Source: DASRJW01 sp964567755
GTDB lineage: Bacteria; Krumholzibacteriota; Krumholzibacteriia; G020349025
Direction of reading: 5' to 3'
DNA: 64,000 nucleotides
Assembly (NCBI GenBank): GCA_964567755.1
Contig: CAZMNW010000069.1
Location: 62,001 to 126,000 of the forward strand
The translations under genes and the position numbers were made by a program. Under the pieces are notes generated by a model. That model worked only from the letters and a program-made list of their open reading frames with translations, did no database searches and was not told the origin of the DNA. Below, in pieces: positions 38,401-45,417 of the stretch. The stretch's first letter is position 1. The number at the start of each line of letters is the position of its first letter.

Positions 38401-38599
38401 GACGGTCGCGCACCTGACACTTCATGATGTGCGCGGACATTTGCTGCATCGAATCTGGCAGGGCCCCCTCGCCGCCGGGCGGCATCGGCTCGAATGGGCC
38501 GACAATCTCCGCAGCCGACAGCTGCCGGCCGGCATCTACTTCGTCCGCGCCGACCTGGGCGGCCAAGTGCTGGCGCGCAAGCTCCTCTTCGTGCATTAG
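32456..38599 (+). CDS. Giant secreted protein with 12 tandem choice-of-anchor D (ASH-like) domains and sorting tail
   Basis: This 2047-residue exported protein has a signal peptide (LSRLLALTGCVQLAAVGASQG). An N-terminal region of about 400 residues is beta-rich and propeller-like. Twelve tandem units of about 107 residues follow (about residues 430-1717), each opening like PDIAVSPTSHAYGNLLVG and closing like RFASDDPDENPLDVALSG. These are choice-of-anchor D domains related to ASPM/SPD-2/Hydin Ig-like folds. A further beta domain (about 1720-1950) and a FlgD/T9SS-like tail (LHDVRGHLLHRIW to AGIYFVRADLGG) end the protein. It is probably a long surface adhesin-like stalk. The start is TTG 32456 with no clear ribosome site; no ATG exists in frame nearby. 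It lies between hemC and hemD. Confidence 0.88.
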   Translation: MSSGPGAGTFRRLSRLLALTGCVQLAAVGASQGAIIPYPPSLSPAVAVDVGYRDFSYGSGTLATPTGEKPQSKLWWNDGVWWGCLWDPTTATHRIHRFDAVAHSWTNVGPSADNRPNTLVDVLWDGTRLYVVSHVFDSSGEFRLHSYTYDTATDTYSLRGGFPVIMGSGSAEALTIAKDTSGKLWITWEESSDVMVNRSTSGETVWGTAFRLPVQGNDSSSDDISSVIAFGSRIGILWSNQSDDRMYFSTHIDGNADTTWQAREDALVDAILGEVADDHLNLGLSFTTNPPTLFAATKTSLGGVSTLPQIYLLKRDPSGAWTHYVVGDQDDDHTRAIVQIDDENRKIYVIARCDAGDDAIRMKVSDMDNISFVDGVGTALIESSANRGLNNPTGTKQTLNGTTNLLVVASDDASRYYFHNTIDLATVTPTPDISVTPTSHAYGNVLVGTSSSRTFVVRNDGTGNLQVTSTSLIGSNPSSFAITNGGTFTLAPGSTRSIGVAFNPASIGARSATLRLANNDPNENPFDVALSGTGVQPDIAISPVSHAYGNLLVGSSVSQTFVVQNTGSSALNVTATTLGGTHASLFSITSGGGAFSLAAGATRNVVVAFNPTSTGAKTAALRFASDDPDENPLDGALSGTGVQPDIAISPTSHAYGNLLVGSSASQTFVVQNTGSSTLQVTSTAVAGTDAALFSITVGGGAFSLAAGATRNVIVAFNPTSTGAKSATLRFASDDPDENPLDVALSGTGVQPDIAVSPTSHAYGNLLVGSSASQTFVAQNTGSSTLQVTSTVLTGAEAGLFSITSGGGAFSLAAGGARNVVVAFNPTSTGAKTAALRFASDDPDENPLDVPLMGVGAQQDIEVSATAHDYGNVLVGASSGHTFVVRNAGTANLDVIAVALIGADVSDFNLASDGDSFTLAPFDSHLVVVNFAPATLGGKTATLRLASNDPDESPLDLILAGVAVLPDIAVAPSSHDFGAVLLGGNASRTFVVRNEGTAALSVDATSLLGSDAADFAVTSGGGAFAIAPGDSHEVVIRFDPMSLGAKSAVLRLANDDPDESLFDVTLAGAAIQQDIAVAPVSHDFGPVAVGDSVLHGIQVRNVGTAPLEVTSTNLFGKDANEFSIVSGDAPFTVAPGDSQSIVLRFDPANTGDKTARLRISSDDPDEAMINVQLAGNGTLLEPDIAVLPAAHDYGTVAVGLDASRVFVVRNAGSVMLNIVSTGLVGLDAADFVIMSGGDAFTLGPGDSTQISVCFTPTGVGTRSATLRFQSDDPDENPLDIPVAGNGIVLAPEITVAPIAHDFGLVTLGASVDQAFVLRNIGTAALDVTSIGLLGPEAADFALLSGGDPIVLAAGDSSVAVVRCTPLALGTRAATLQFASNDLDENPLDVALVALGVQPDIVVSPLDHAFATLAVGDSASYPFEIRNVGVGALIIRSTTIVGLDASEFAILSGAPFAVAAGDSLDLLVRYAPSSPGSKLATLHIESNDADEDSLSVILTGDAVTSFQPDLDAATTVGFGNVAVGASDSMSIAIGNIGLSNLHVASLTIAGPDSLDFILTPGGIPFTLAPHETSLVALTFSPTFLGSRSATLRLASDDPDENPFDIVLQGTGDAPNLALTPPAYDFGGVQVGTNALHAFVVSNQGSLVLHVSATTLTGASASEFAITSGGGAFSLAPGSSRDIVVQLAPTATGAKSATLDIASDDPDAPSTNVSLAGIGMPGPAGGGDPVLLEETASGGASNALTVTTTSALTAANGNVFLAVVSTREHVEVVSVDGMGLTWTRVLMQCGARATTGVEVWWGQGIPVDGTVSATFMTAPAHAAILVSRYSGADLSLPITNAVSANTLGLSGECTGGTDSNSYGISFGTGDDGSVVFAAVAIGAHVLTPGLGWVQRDLLQVGSAGDTCGVMVLDRAVPTAGSVFLDGSFDQPADWAVVALEIRAQGESTTDADHDPWSAVVDEPFVRVWQAADHGSATIEVAVPQATVAHLTLHDVRGHLLHRIWQGPLAAGRHRLEWADNLRSRQLPAGIYFVRADLGGQVLARKLLFVH
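34061..35023 (+). repeat. Three near-identical 321-bp coding repeats
   Basis: Units begin at 34061, 34382 and 34703, each with CAGCCCGACATCG, and the next boundary at 35024 keeps the same 321-bp period. They encode repeats 2-4 of the twelve choice-of-anchor domains. They are much more alike at the DNA level than the other nine units; for example, AACCTCCTCGTCGGCAGCAG recurs in each. This points to recent duplication or gene conversion, and copy number may vary between strains or be mis-assembled. Confidence 0.85.
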
Positions 38600-38817
38600 A
38601 ACGCGTTTCGCGTGCAAACACGGCGAGCTCACCCTCGACCTGGAGCCATCGATGCGTGAAACAGCTTCCGGGCCGGTTGCGCCTTCCGCGTCGAACACGC
38701 ATATTCACTACTCAGTCCTCGCCACGACGCATTCCGGCTTCGGGATGTCGCCGACGGCGCCGCATTCCCTGGCATTCTCTGCGGCTCGACCCCGGAACCA
38801 GCGAAGGAGGACAGCCG

Positions 38818-40656
38818 ATGCGAACACGACTCGCTCGGGTGTCGAACGCGACGATCATCCGAAATATCACCTCTTTTCCATGGCTCATCGCGCTCCACGT
38901 GACGGTGGCCATCGCGGCCGGAGAAACCGCAAAGCCTTCCTGGCGTGAAACATCGAGCGACCCGCCCGCCTTGAACATGGGGCGCCGCACCGGGCCCGCC
39001 GCGCGTCCAACGGTCGAAGCCTTCACCAGCATTCAGGTGAACGTCGCCGGCAATGGCGCCAACATTCTCGAGGACGCCGCCAATGAGCCGTCGATCGCCG
39101 TGGATCCGACGAACCCGAACCACATCGCGATCGGTTGGCGACAATTCGATTCGATTCTCTCCAACTTTCGCCAAGGCGGCTACGGTTGGAGCAACGATGG
39201 TGGCCGCACCTGGCACTTCCCAGGAGTGCTCACCCCCGGTACTTTCCGCAGCGACCCAGTTCTCGGCTACGACGCGAGCGGCATCTTCTTCTACAGCAGC
39301 CTCCAATCCAGCGGCGGAAATCTGACAACGGATTACTTCCGCTCTCTGGACGGCGGCCAATCCTGGTCGGGGCCGTATTACTCCTACGGCGGCGACAAGC
39401 AATGGATCCAGGTCGACCGCACCGGCGGCATCGGCGACGGCAACATCTATCAGGCCTGGAGCACCGCCGCTGGTTGTTGCTTCCCATCTACTTTCAATCG
39501 TTCGGTGGACGGCGGATTCAATTCCAGCATCCCGACCACGATCCCATCGACGCCAATTTGGGGCACGATGGATGTCGCTGCCGATGGCACGCTCTGGCTC
39601 GTCGGTGTCGATCCGGACAACCTCGGACGATTCCTCTGGTCGAAATCCAGCAGCGCCAAAGATCCCATGAGCGCGGTCGTGTTCGAATCGAGCGGCACAT
39701 TCACCCTCGGCGGCAGCATGGCCGTGGCGATTCCAACCGGTCCGAACCCCGCCGGTCTCCTCGGCCAGATTTGGATCGCGGTCGATAAAACCACCGGCCC
39801 GCGTGCCGGATGGATCTATGTGGTGTGCTCTGTCGATCCTCCAGGCATCGACCCATTGGACGTGCATTTCGTCCGCAGCACGGATGGGGGGATGACCTGG
39901 AGCACACCCGTCCGCATCAACACCGACGTGAGCTCGCGGTGGCAATGGATGGCAACGATGTCGCTGGCGCCGAATGGCCGCCTCGACGTGGTGTGGAACG
40001 ATACACGCGCTTCTGCTTCCCCCAACCGAAGCCGGCTTTATACCTCGTCCTCGACCGACGGGGGCACCACCTGGTCGGCCAACACCGTGGCCAGCCCGGA
40101 ATGGGACAGTTATGTTGGATTTCCAAACCAAGACAAGATCGGCGATTACTATCACATGATCTCGGATGATGTGGGCGCACACCTGGCCTGGGCGGCGACC
40201 TTCAACTTCGAGCAGGACGTCTATTACCTCCGTATCGGCGACTACGACTGCAATGGCAATGGCGTCGGTGATACGCAGGATATCGCCACACTCACCAGTC
40301 ACGACTACGACAACAACGGCATCCCTGACGATTGTGAGGGCATTACGACCAGCGATGTCACAGCCACACGCCGACGATTCGAGTTGTTGCCGAACGTTCC
40401 CAATCCGTTCAATCCGCGCACTGCGATCTCTTTCGTGTTGCCGCGAGCCGAGAGCGGCGTGTCGCTCCGTATCTATGATCTGCACGGCAAGCTCGTGCGG
40501 TCCCTCCTCGAAGGAGAGACCGTCGACGCCGGCCGCTCCACCGTCTCCTGGGATGGTTTGAGCTTTACGGGAACCCCCGCGCCCTCGGGACTGTACGTCT
40601 ACCGCCTCGCGGCCCCTGGGTTCATCACGTCGCGCAAAATGCTCCTGATGAAATAG
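38818..40656 (+). CDS. Secreted Asp-box (sialidase-like) protein with T9SS-type C-terminal tail
   Basis: The 612-residue exported protein has a hydrophobic N-terminal segment (SFPWLIALHVTVAIAAG). At least four Asp-boxes follow: SNDGGRTW, SLDGGQSW, STDGGMTW and STDGGTTW. Together they make a sialidase-type propeller (about residues 80-480) without recognisable sialidase catalytic Arg residues. A short calcium-binding-type segment follows (YDCNGNGVGDTQDI, YDNNGIPDDCEG). The end is a FlgD-like/type-A sorting domain starting LPNVPNPFNPRTAISF. That tail in FCB bacteria directs type IX secretion and surface attachment. Start ATG 38818, with AAGGAGG 7 nt upstream. Ligand unknown. Confidence 0.88.
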   Translation: MRTRLARVSNATIIRNITSFPWLIALHVTVAIAAGETAKPSWRETSSDPPALNMGRRTGPAARPTVEAFTSIQVNVAGNGANILEDAANEPSIAVDPTNPNHIAIGWRQFDSILSNFRQGGYGWSNDGGRTWHFPGVLTPGTFRSDPVLGYDASGIFFYSSLQSSGGNLTTDYFRSLDGGQSWSGPYYSYGGDKQWIQVDRTGGIGDGNIYQAWSTAAGCCFPSTFNRSVDGGFNSSIPTTIPSTPIWGTMDVAADGTLWLVGVDPDNLGRFLWSKSSSAKDPMSAVVFESSGTFTLGGSMAVAIPTGPNPAGLLGQIWIAVDKTTGPRAGWIYVVCSVDPPGIDPLDVHFVRSTDGGMTWSTPVRINTDVSSRWQWMATMSLAPNGRLDVVWNDTRASASPNRSRLYTSSSTDGGTTWSANTVASPEWDSYVGFPNQDKIGDYYHMISDDVGAHLAWAATFNFEQDVYYLRIGDYDCNGNGVGDTQDIATLTSHDYDNNGIPDDCEGITTSDVTATRRRFELLPNVPNPFNPRTAISFVLPRAESGVSLRIYDLHGKLVRSLLEGETVDAGRSTVSWDGLSFTGTPAPSGLYVYRLAAPGFITSRKMLLMK

Positions 40657-40709
40657 TCGCGCTCCGTACAAACACGCAGAGACATCGGGTCGCGAACTGG
40701 ACCCGCAGC

Positions 40710-41954
40710 GTGTCCTGCCATGTTCTGCTAGTCTATCGCATCGGCACAGAACGGCTCGCGTCGAAACGGGGAAGGACCTTGCGCCTGCGCGACTGGCAGA
40801 AAACGGGCGTGCTCGCCGTCGCTTCGTTCGCCCTTGTTTTCGGGGGCGCCGAAATCTTGGCACGTCTGTGGTGGGAACCGGGCAGCTATCGACCCGTGAT
40901 CCGCGCCGATCCCGTGTATGGCTGGGCGCTCGACCCGGGCTCGAGCCTGCACGCCGTCGACTCGGATCGCCATCTCGACTACCACATCCAGGTGAACGCG
41001 CTCGGGATGCGCGACCCGGAGCGTCCGCGCGACAAACCGAGCGGTGTGCGGCGGGTTCTGCTGCTCGGTGATTCGATGGTCTTCGGCACCGGCGTCGAGA
41101 TGGGATCGCGGTGCGGTGACATCCTGGAAACACGCCTCGGGCCCGGCGTCGAGGTACTGAACGCGGCGGTCGGTGGTTGGGGAACGGACCAAGAGTTCCT
41201 CTTTCTCTGCCGCGAAGGATTCGCCCTGCAGCCGGATGTCGTCGTGCTCGCCTTGTGCTTGTCAAACGACGTCGCCAACAACATGCTCACGCACGAGCTG
41301 TTTGGAACGGCTGCCAAGCCACGTTTCTTCCTGCAAGGCAATGAGCTCGAATGGAATCCGCCGGCCCTTTCTACCGCGCCGGGCGCTCGACCCCTGCATT
41401 TCCTCAAACGCAGCCGATTGCTCCACTTCGCCGGTCGTCACGTGCGTCTCCTCGAATCGCGCCGGCGCCCGGTCCCGCCAGCGGCCGCGCTGCCATACCA
41501 TGCGGATGACCTCGAGTCGGATCGCTCGCATTGGGCGGTGTTCAAGCGCCAATACTCGCCGCGCTTCGAGTCGGCGTTCCAGGTAACCGAGGCCTTGATT
41601 TCCGCCATTCGCGATTCTTGCGCCGCCCGCGGCACGCCGCTCGTGCTCTTCGCGTTTCCACTCAAGTTCGAGGTCGAGCCTGCCGCGCGTGCACGCGAGC
41701 TCGAGTATTATGGTTACGACGTGACATGGTTCGACCATCGAGCTCCTTATGCGCGTCTGCAACGCTTGGCGGCGCAGCTCGGCGTGCCATTCGTGCACCC
41801 CGTCGACGAGTTCATCACGGCAGCGGCGCGCCAGCCGCTCTTCTTCGATCTCGATGGTCATCCCGACGCCGCCGGCCACGCCGTGGCCGCTGCCACTCTC
41901 GAAGAACCAGTGCGTCAGGCGCTGGGGAATGCGGCAACCCATGCCCGGCGCTGA
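40710..41954 (+). CDS. Membrane-anchored SGNH/GDSL-hydrolase-like protein
   Basis: The 414-residue protein has one N-terminal membrane helix (TGVLAVASFALVFGGAEILA). An SGNH-type domain follows with block I VLLLGDSMVFGTGVE (nucleophile Ser), a Gly in NAAVGGWGTDQEF, Asn in LCLSNDVANN, and the C-terminal Asp-His pair in LDGHPDAAGH. Such proteins remove or transfer acetyl groups on cell-surface polysaccharides. Specificity cannot be read. The frame starts at GTG 40710, but TTG 40779 (LRLRDWQKTG) directly follows GGGGAAGGA and is a good alternative. It is the last gene of the block separating hemC from hemD. Confidence 0.8.
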   Translation: MSCHVLLVYRIGTERLASKRGRTLRLRDWQKTGVLAVASFALVFGGAEILARLWWEPGSYRPVIRADPVYGWALDPGSSLHAVDSDRHLDYHIQVNALGMRDPERPRDKPSGVRRVLLLGDSMVFGTGVEMGSRCGDILETRLGPGVEVLNAAVGGWGTDQEFLFLCREGFALQPDVVVLALCLSNDVANNMLTHELFGTAAKPRFFLQGNELEWNPPALSTAPGARPLHFLKRSRLLHFAGRHVRLLESRRRPVPPAAALPYHADDLESDRSHWAVFKRQYSPRFESAFQVTEALISAIRDSCAARGTPLVLFAFPLKFEVEPAARARELEYYGYDVTWFDHRAPYARLQRLAAQLGVPFVHPVDEFITAAARQPLFFDLDGHPDAAGHAVAAATLEEPVRQALGNAATHARR

Positions 41955-42080
41955 ACCAATGCAGAGACTCGCCAGTCTGCCAGGTCTGGACTAGGATGGA
42001 CCGTGGCCCGATCTTTCGAGTGACGCACCGACTGGCATCTCCGTGCCGGAGGCACGGCCGGAGCCGCGCCGAGGAGTCCG

Positions 42081-42863
42081 GTGGCAATCAGCCCGAAGAT
42101 AGTCCCGCGCGTGCTGGTCACGCGAGAGGAACCCGAGCCGGTGTCGCAGGCCGTGCGTTTGGCCGCTGGCGAGCCGATCGAGTTGCCACTGTTGACGACG
42201 CGCTGGATCGAGTTCGATTGCCCCGGAGGTCGCGGGCTCGAGGATTACGACTGGATCGCTTTCACCAGCGCACGGGCGTTGGAGGCCATCGCGGCCAAGG
42301 CCGGCGCCGCGGGATGGAGTTGGCCGCCGCAGGTTGCAGCGGCAGCAGTGGGGGATCGCACCGCGCACGAGATGCAGGCGCGCGGTTGGATGCCCGAGTG
42401 CGTGTCGGAGGACGCGAGCGCGCACGGCTTGGTGCAGTCGCTGCAGGCGCGCGGTGTCACTGGGGCGTGTATTTTGTTCCCGTGCTCGGCCATCGCCGAA
42501 CCGACTTTCCCCGAGGGCATGCGTTCGGCGGGAGCCTTGGTGGATGTCGTCCACGTCTACACCACCGAGGCAGTCTGGCTGACGCAACCGGACGAGCTGC
42601 CGCGCATGGCGCGGCAGCTGGCGGAAGAACTGCGCCGTGGATGCGTCGCCACCTGCGCCAGCCCGTCGGCAGCACGCGCGCTTGCCGAGCTGGCACTCGC
42701 GGCGGGCGCGTTCGACGCGCTGCAGCGCACTCCGATCGTCGTCATCGGATCGACGACGGCGCGTGCGGTGAGCGATCTGGGTCTGCAACCGGTGGACGCC
42801 GGCGGCAGGAACCTGGGATTCATGGCACGCAAGGCCGTCGAGATCGGCCGGCAGATGGTTTGA
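42081..42863 (+). CDS. hemD: Uroporphyrinogen-III synthase
   Basis: The 260-residue protein is a divergent HemD, recognisable from VLVTREEPEP at the N-terminus, DWIAFTSARALEAI, AAAVGDRTAHEMQARGW and the second-domain TCASPSAARAL plus VVIGSTTARAVSDLGL. It closes and inverts ring D of hydroxymethylbilane. HemD is always poorly conserved, but the two-lobed pattern is clear, and hemB 19 nt downstream supports the call. The start is GTG 42081, with GAGGAG 5 nt upstream. Its partner hemC lies about 10 kb upstream in the same direction. Confidence 0.9.
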   Translation: MAISPKIVPRVLVTREEPEPVSQAVRLAAGEPIELPLLTTRWIEFDCPGGRGLEDYDWIAFTSARALEAIAAKAGAAGWSWPPQVAAAAVGDRTAHEMQARGWMPECVSEDASAHGLVQSLQARGVTGACILFPCSAIAEPTFPEGMRSAGALVDVVHVYTTEAVWLTQPDELPRMARQLAEELRRGCVATCASPSAARALAELALAAGAFDALQRTPIVVIGSTTARAVSDLGLQPVDAGGRNLGFMARKAVEIGRQMV

Positions 42864-42882
42864 AGCCGCGGAGGAATCAAGC

Positions 42883-43857
42883 ATGCCGTTCCCAGCCGAA
42901 AGAATGCGGCGCTTGCGCCGCACCCCTGGTCTGCGCCGCCTCACCCAGGAAACGCGGCTCACACTCGACGCGCTCATCGAACCGCACTTCGTCTGTCCCG
43001 GGACGAACATCCGGCGCGAGGTGAGCTCGATGCCGGGCTGCGCGCAGCTCTCCGTCGATCTTCTCGTCGAGGAGTGCAAACGCAGCTTCGACATGGGAAT
43101 CCGCTCGATCATCCTGTTCGGCATCCCCGCGCACAAGGATGCGGTGGGAAGCGAGGGCTACGCTGCACACGGCATCGTGCCGCGCGGCATCGAGGCGGTG
43201 AAGGAAGCGCTCCCCGATTTGGTCGTGTGGGCCGATGTCTGTCTGTGCGAGTACACCGACCATGGCCATTGTGGTGTCTTGAACGACAAGGAGGTCGACA
43301 ACGATGCGACCTTGCCGTTGCTGGCGAAGGAAGCCTTGGCCTACACGCGCGCCGGTGCCGATGGCGTGGCGCCCTCGGACATGATGGATGGACATGTGGC
43401 TGCGATCCGCACGGCCCTCGACGACGCCGGCTTCGCGCACACGCCGATCATGGGGTACGCCGCGAAGTTCGCCTCGGCGTTCTACGGGCCCTTCCGCGAA
43501 GCCGCCGAGTCGACGCCGCGGTTCGGCGATCGGAGGAGCTACCAAATGGATCCCGCCAACGGCCGCGAGGCGCTGCGCGAGATCGCACTCGACATCCAGG
43601 AAGGCGCTGACATCGTCATGGTCAAGCCCGGCTTGCCCTATCTCGACATCATCCGCATGGCGCGGGAGCGCTTCGACGTGCCCATCGCCGCGTATAATGT
43701 GAGCGGCGAGTACGCGATGGTCAAAGCCGCGGCTCGCAACGGCTGGATCGACGAGGACCGCATCATTCTCGAGATCCTGACCGCGTTCCGCCGCGCGGGC
43801 GCGGACATTGTGCTCACGTACTTCGCGCGCGATGCCGCGCGGCTGCTGCGGGCTTGA
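42883..43857 (+). CDS. hemB: Delta-aminolevulinic acid dehydratase (porphobilinogen synthase)
   Basis: The 324-residue enzyme condenses two 5-aminolevulinates into porphobilinogen. It shows the zinc-type cysteine cluster DVCLCEYTDHGHCGVL, the first active-site Lys in MGYAAKFASAFYGPFR, the second in IVMVKPGLPYLDII, and YQMDPANGREALRE. The three cysteines indicate the Zn-dependent class rather than the Mg/Asp-rich class. Start ATG 42883, with GGAGGA about 7 nt upstream. The length is normal. It forms a unit with hemD and is followed after 18 nt by the DUF1684 gene. Confidence 0.98.
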   Translation: MPFPAERMRRLRRTPGLRRLTQETRLTLDALIEPHFVCPGTNIRREVSSMPGCAQLSVDLLVEECKRSFDMGIRSIILFGIPAHKDAVGSEGYAAHGIVPRGIEAVKEALPDLVVWADVCLCEYTDHGHCGVLNDKEVDNDATLPLLAKEALAYTRAGADGVAPSDMMDGHVAAIRTALDDAGFAHTPIMGYAAKFASAFYGPFREAAESTPRFGDRRSYQMDPANGREALREIALDIQEGADIVMVKPGLPYLDIIRMARERFDVPIAAYNVSGEYAMVKAAARNGWIDEDRIILEILTAFRRAGADIVLTYFARDAARLLRA

Positions 43858-43875
43858 AATCGAGGAGTTTTTGCC

Positions 43876-44787
43876 ATGCGCATGCGTCGACCCGTCTCCT
43901 GCGCGCTGCTGCTGACCCTGGGCCTGGTGTGGCCCGCCTTCGCGGACGACGCTGCGACGGTGAGCACTCATCAAGAGGAAATTCGCCAGTGGCGCGAGCG
44001 GCGACTGGCGCGTTTGCAGGCGGAGACGGGGTATCTGGCGCTCGCGGGACTCTACTGGCTCGAGGACGGCGAAAGCTCCTTCGGCAGTGACGCATCCAAT
44101 GACTTGATCTTCCCGCCACATGGAGCACCCGCGAAGGCCGGGCTCTTCGTGCGCCAAGGCCACGAAGTGCGCGTGCGCGCCTTCCCAGGAACCCAGCTGC
44201 AGCATGCAGGCAAACCGGTGCAGGAGATGCAGCTTGCTTCCGACGCGACCGAGGAGCCGACGCGACTCGAGCTCGGAGATTTGAGCTTCATGCTCATCGA
44301 ACGTTCCGGGCGCTACGCCATCCGCCTGCGCGACAAGCAGAGTCCCATCCGCAAGAACTTCCGTGGCATCGAGAGTTATCTGGTGGATATTCGCTACCGC
44401 TTGCGGGCACGATTCGAGCCTTACGATCCCATGAAGCCGATTGCGATTGCCAACGTCGTGGGTCTCGTGGACACGATGTACTCACCGGGCAGCTTGGTGT
44501 TCTCACTTGCTGGCAAGGAGTGCAAGCTGGATCCCGTGTTCGAGAGCCCTGCCGACACGACTTTGTTCATCATCTTCCGCGACGCGACATCGGGCGACGA
44601 AACCTACGGCGACGGACGGTTCCTTTATACGAGCCTGCCGGCTGCGGGCGAGGTCGTCGTCGATTTCAACAAGGCTTACAACCCGCCGTGCGCTTTCTCG
44701 CCGTACACCACCTGCCCGTTGCCGCCACAGCAGAACGAGATCGAGGTTCCCGTGCGCGCCGGCGAGAAGACCTATGCGGAGCATTGA
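43876..44787 (+). CDS. Secreted DUF1684 family protein
   Basis: The 303-residue protein has a signal peptide (VSCALLLTLGLVWPAFA). The DUF1684 signature is clear: IRQWRERRLARLQAETGYLA, then LAGLYWLEDGESSFG near the N-terminus, and the C-terminal FNKAYNPPCAFSPYTTCPLP followed by VRAGEKTY. The Cys-containing C-terminal motif is the most conserved part of the family, whose biochemical role is unknown. The start is ATG 43876 (GAGGAG upstream), with ATG 43882 possible. It lies 18 nt after hemB, so it is likely co-transcribed, but a tetrapyrrole link is only positional. Confidence 0.88.
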   Translation: MRMRRPVSCALLLTLGLVWPAFADDAATVSTHQEEIRQWRERRLARLQAETGYLALAGLYWLEDGESSFGSDASNDLIFPPHGAPAKAGLFVRQGHEVRVRAFPGTQLQHAGKPVQEMQLASDATEEPTRLELGDLSFMLIERSGRYAIRLRDKQSPIRKNFRGIESYLVDIRYRLRARFEPYDPMKPIAIANVVGLVDTMYSPGSLVFSLAGKECKLDPVFESPADTTLFIIFRDATSGDETYGDGRFLYTSLPAAGEVVVDFNKAYNPPCAFSPYTTCPLPPQQNEIEVPVRAGEKTYAEH

Positions 44788-44859
44788 GCCTCGGAAACAT
44801 TGGCCACAGCGGTTTCCGCCTCTCGCCTCATGCATGAATCGTCGGATTCGGGGAGGATC

Positions 44860-45417
44860 ATGATCCGCTTGCTCGGCATCGCGGGCAGCTTGCGCCAGGG
44901 CTCGTTCAACGTCGCCTTGCTGCGCGCCGCAGCGGAGCTCGCTCCCGCCGAGTGCGTGATCGACGTGGCGACAATCCAGGGCATTCCACTCTATAATGGC
45001 GACGTCGAGGCCGACGGAATCCCGCCGGCAGTGCAGACCATGAAGGAGACGCTCGCTGCCGCCGACGGTTTGATTCTGGTGACCCCCGAGTACAACAATT
45101 CCATCCCGGGGCCATTCAAGAACGCCATCGACTGGCTGACGCGGCCAGCCGCCGACATCCCGCGTCTCTTCCACGATCGTCCGGTCACGGTCTGCGGCGC
45201 TTCCCCGGGCCCCGGCGGCACGCGATTCGCTCAACTCGCGTGGGTGACGGTGTTCCGCGTGCTCGGAATGCAACCGTGGTTCGGCCGGACGCTGGCTCTC
45301 GGCGAGGCAGGCAAACTGTTCGATGCAGCAGGAACCCTGCGCGACGAGAAATCACGCGAACAAGTACGCATCTTCGTTGCTGGCTTCGTCCGCTTCGTGA
45401 CGCGGGCGCGCGCATGA
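44860..45417 (+). CDS. NADPH-dependent FMN reductase (flavodoxin-like)
   Basis: The 185-residue flavoprotein has the phosphate-binding loop GIAGSLRQGSFNVALLRAA at its N-terminus, the FMN strand LILVTPEYNNSIPGPFKNAI and GASPGPGGTRFAQL. It resembles ArsH/YieF/ChrR-type reductases that pass electrons from NAD(P)H to flavins, quinones or metals. Start ATG 44860 with GGGGAGG upstream. The stop overlaps the POT transporter start (ATGA), so the two are co-translated. The electron acceptor is not predictable. Confidence 0.93.
   Translation: MIRLLGIAGSLRQGSFNVALLRAAAELAPAECVIDVATIQGIPLYNGDVEADGIPPAVQTMKETLAAADGLILVTPEYNNSIPGPFKNAIDWLTRPAADIPRLFHDRPVTVCGASPGPGGTRFAQLAWVTVFRVLGMQPWFGRTLALGEAGKLFDAAGTLRDEKSREQVRIFVAGFVRFVTRARA

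Noticed and set aside
38629..41265. 878-codon minus-strand open frame opposite the Asp-box and SGNH genes
   Set aside because: Arg/Ala-rich composition without family features; the plus-strand genes have signal peptides, motifs and ribosome sites.
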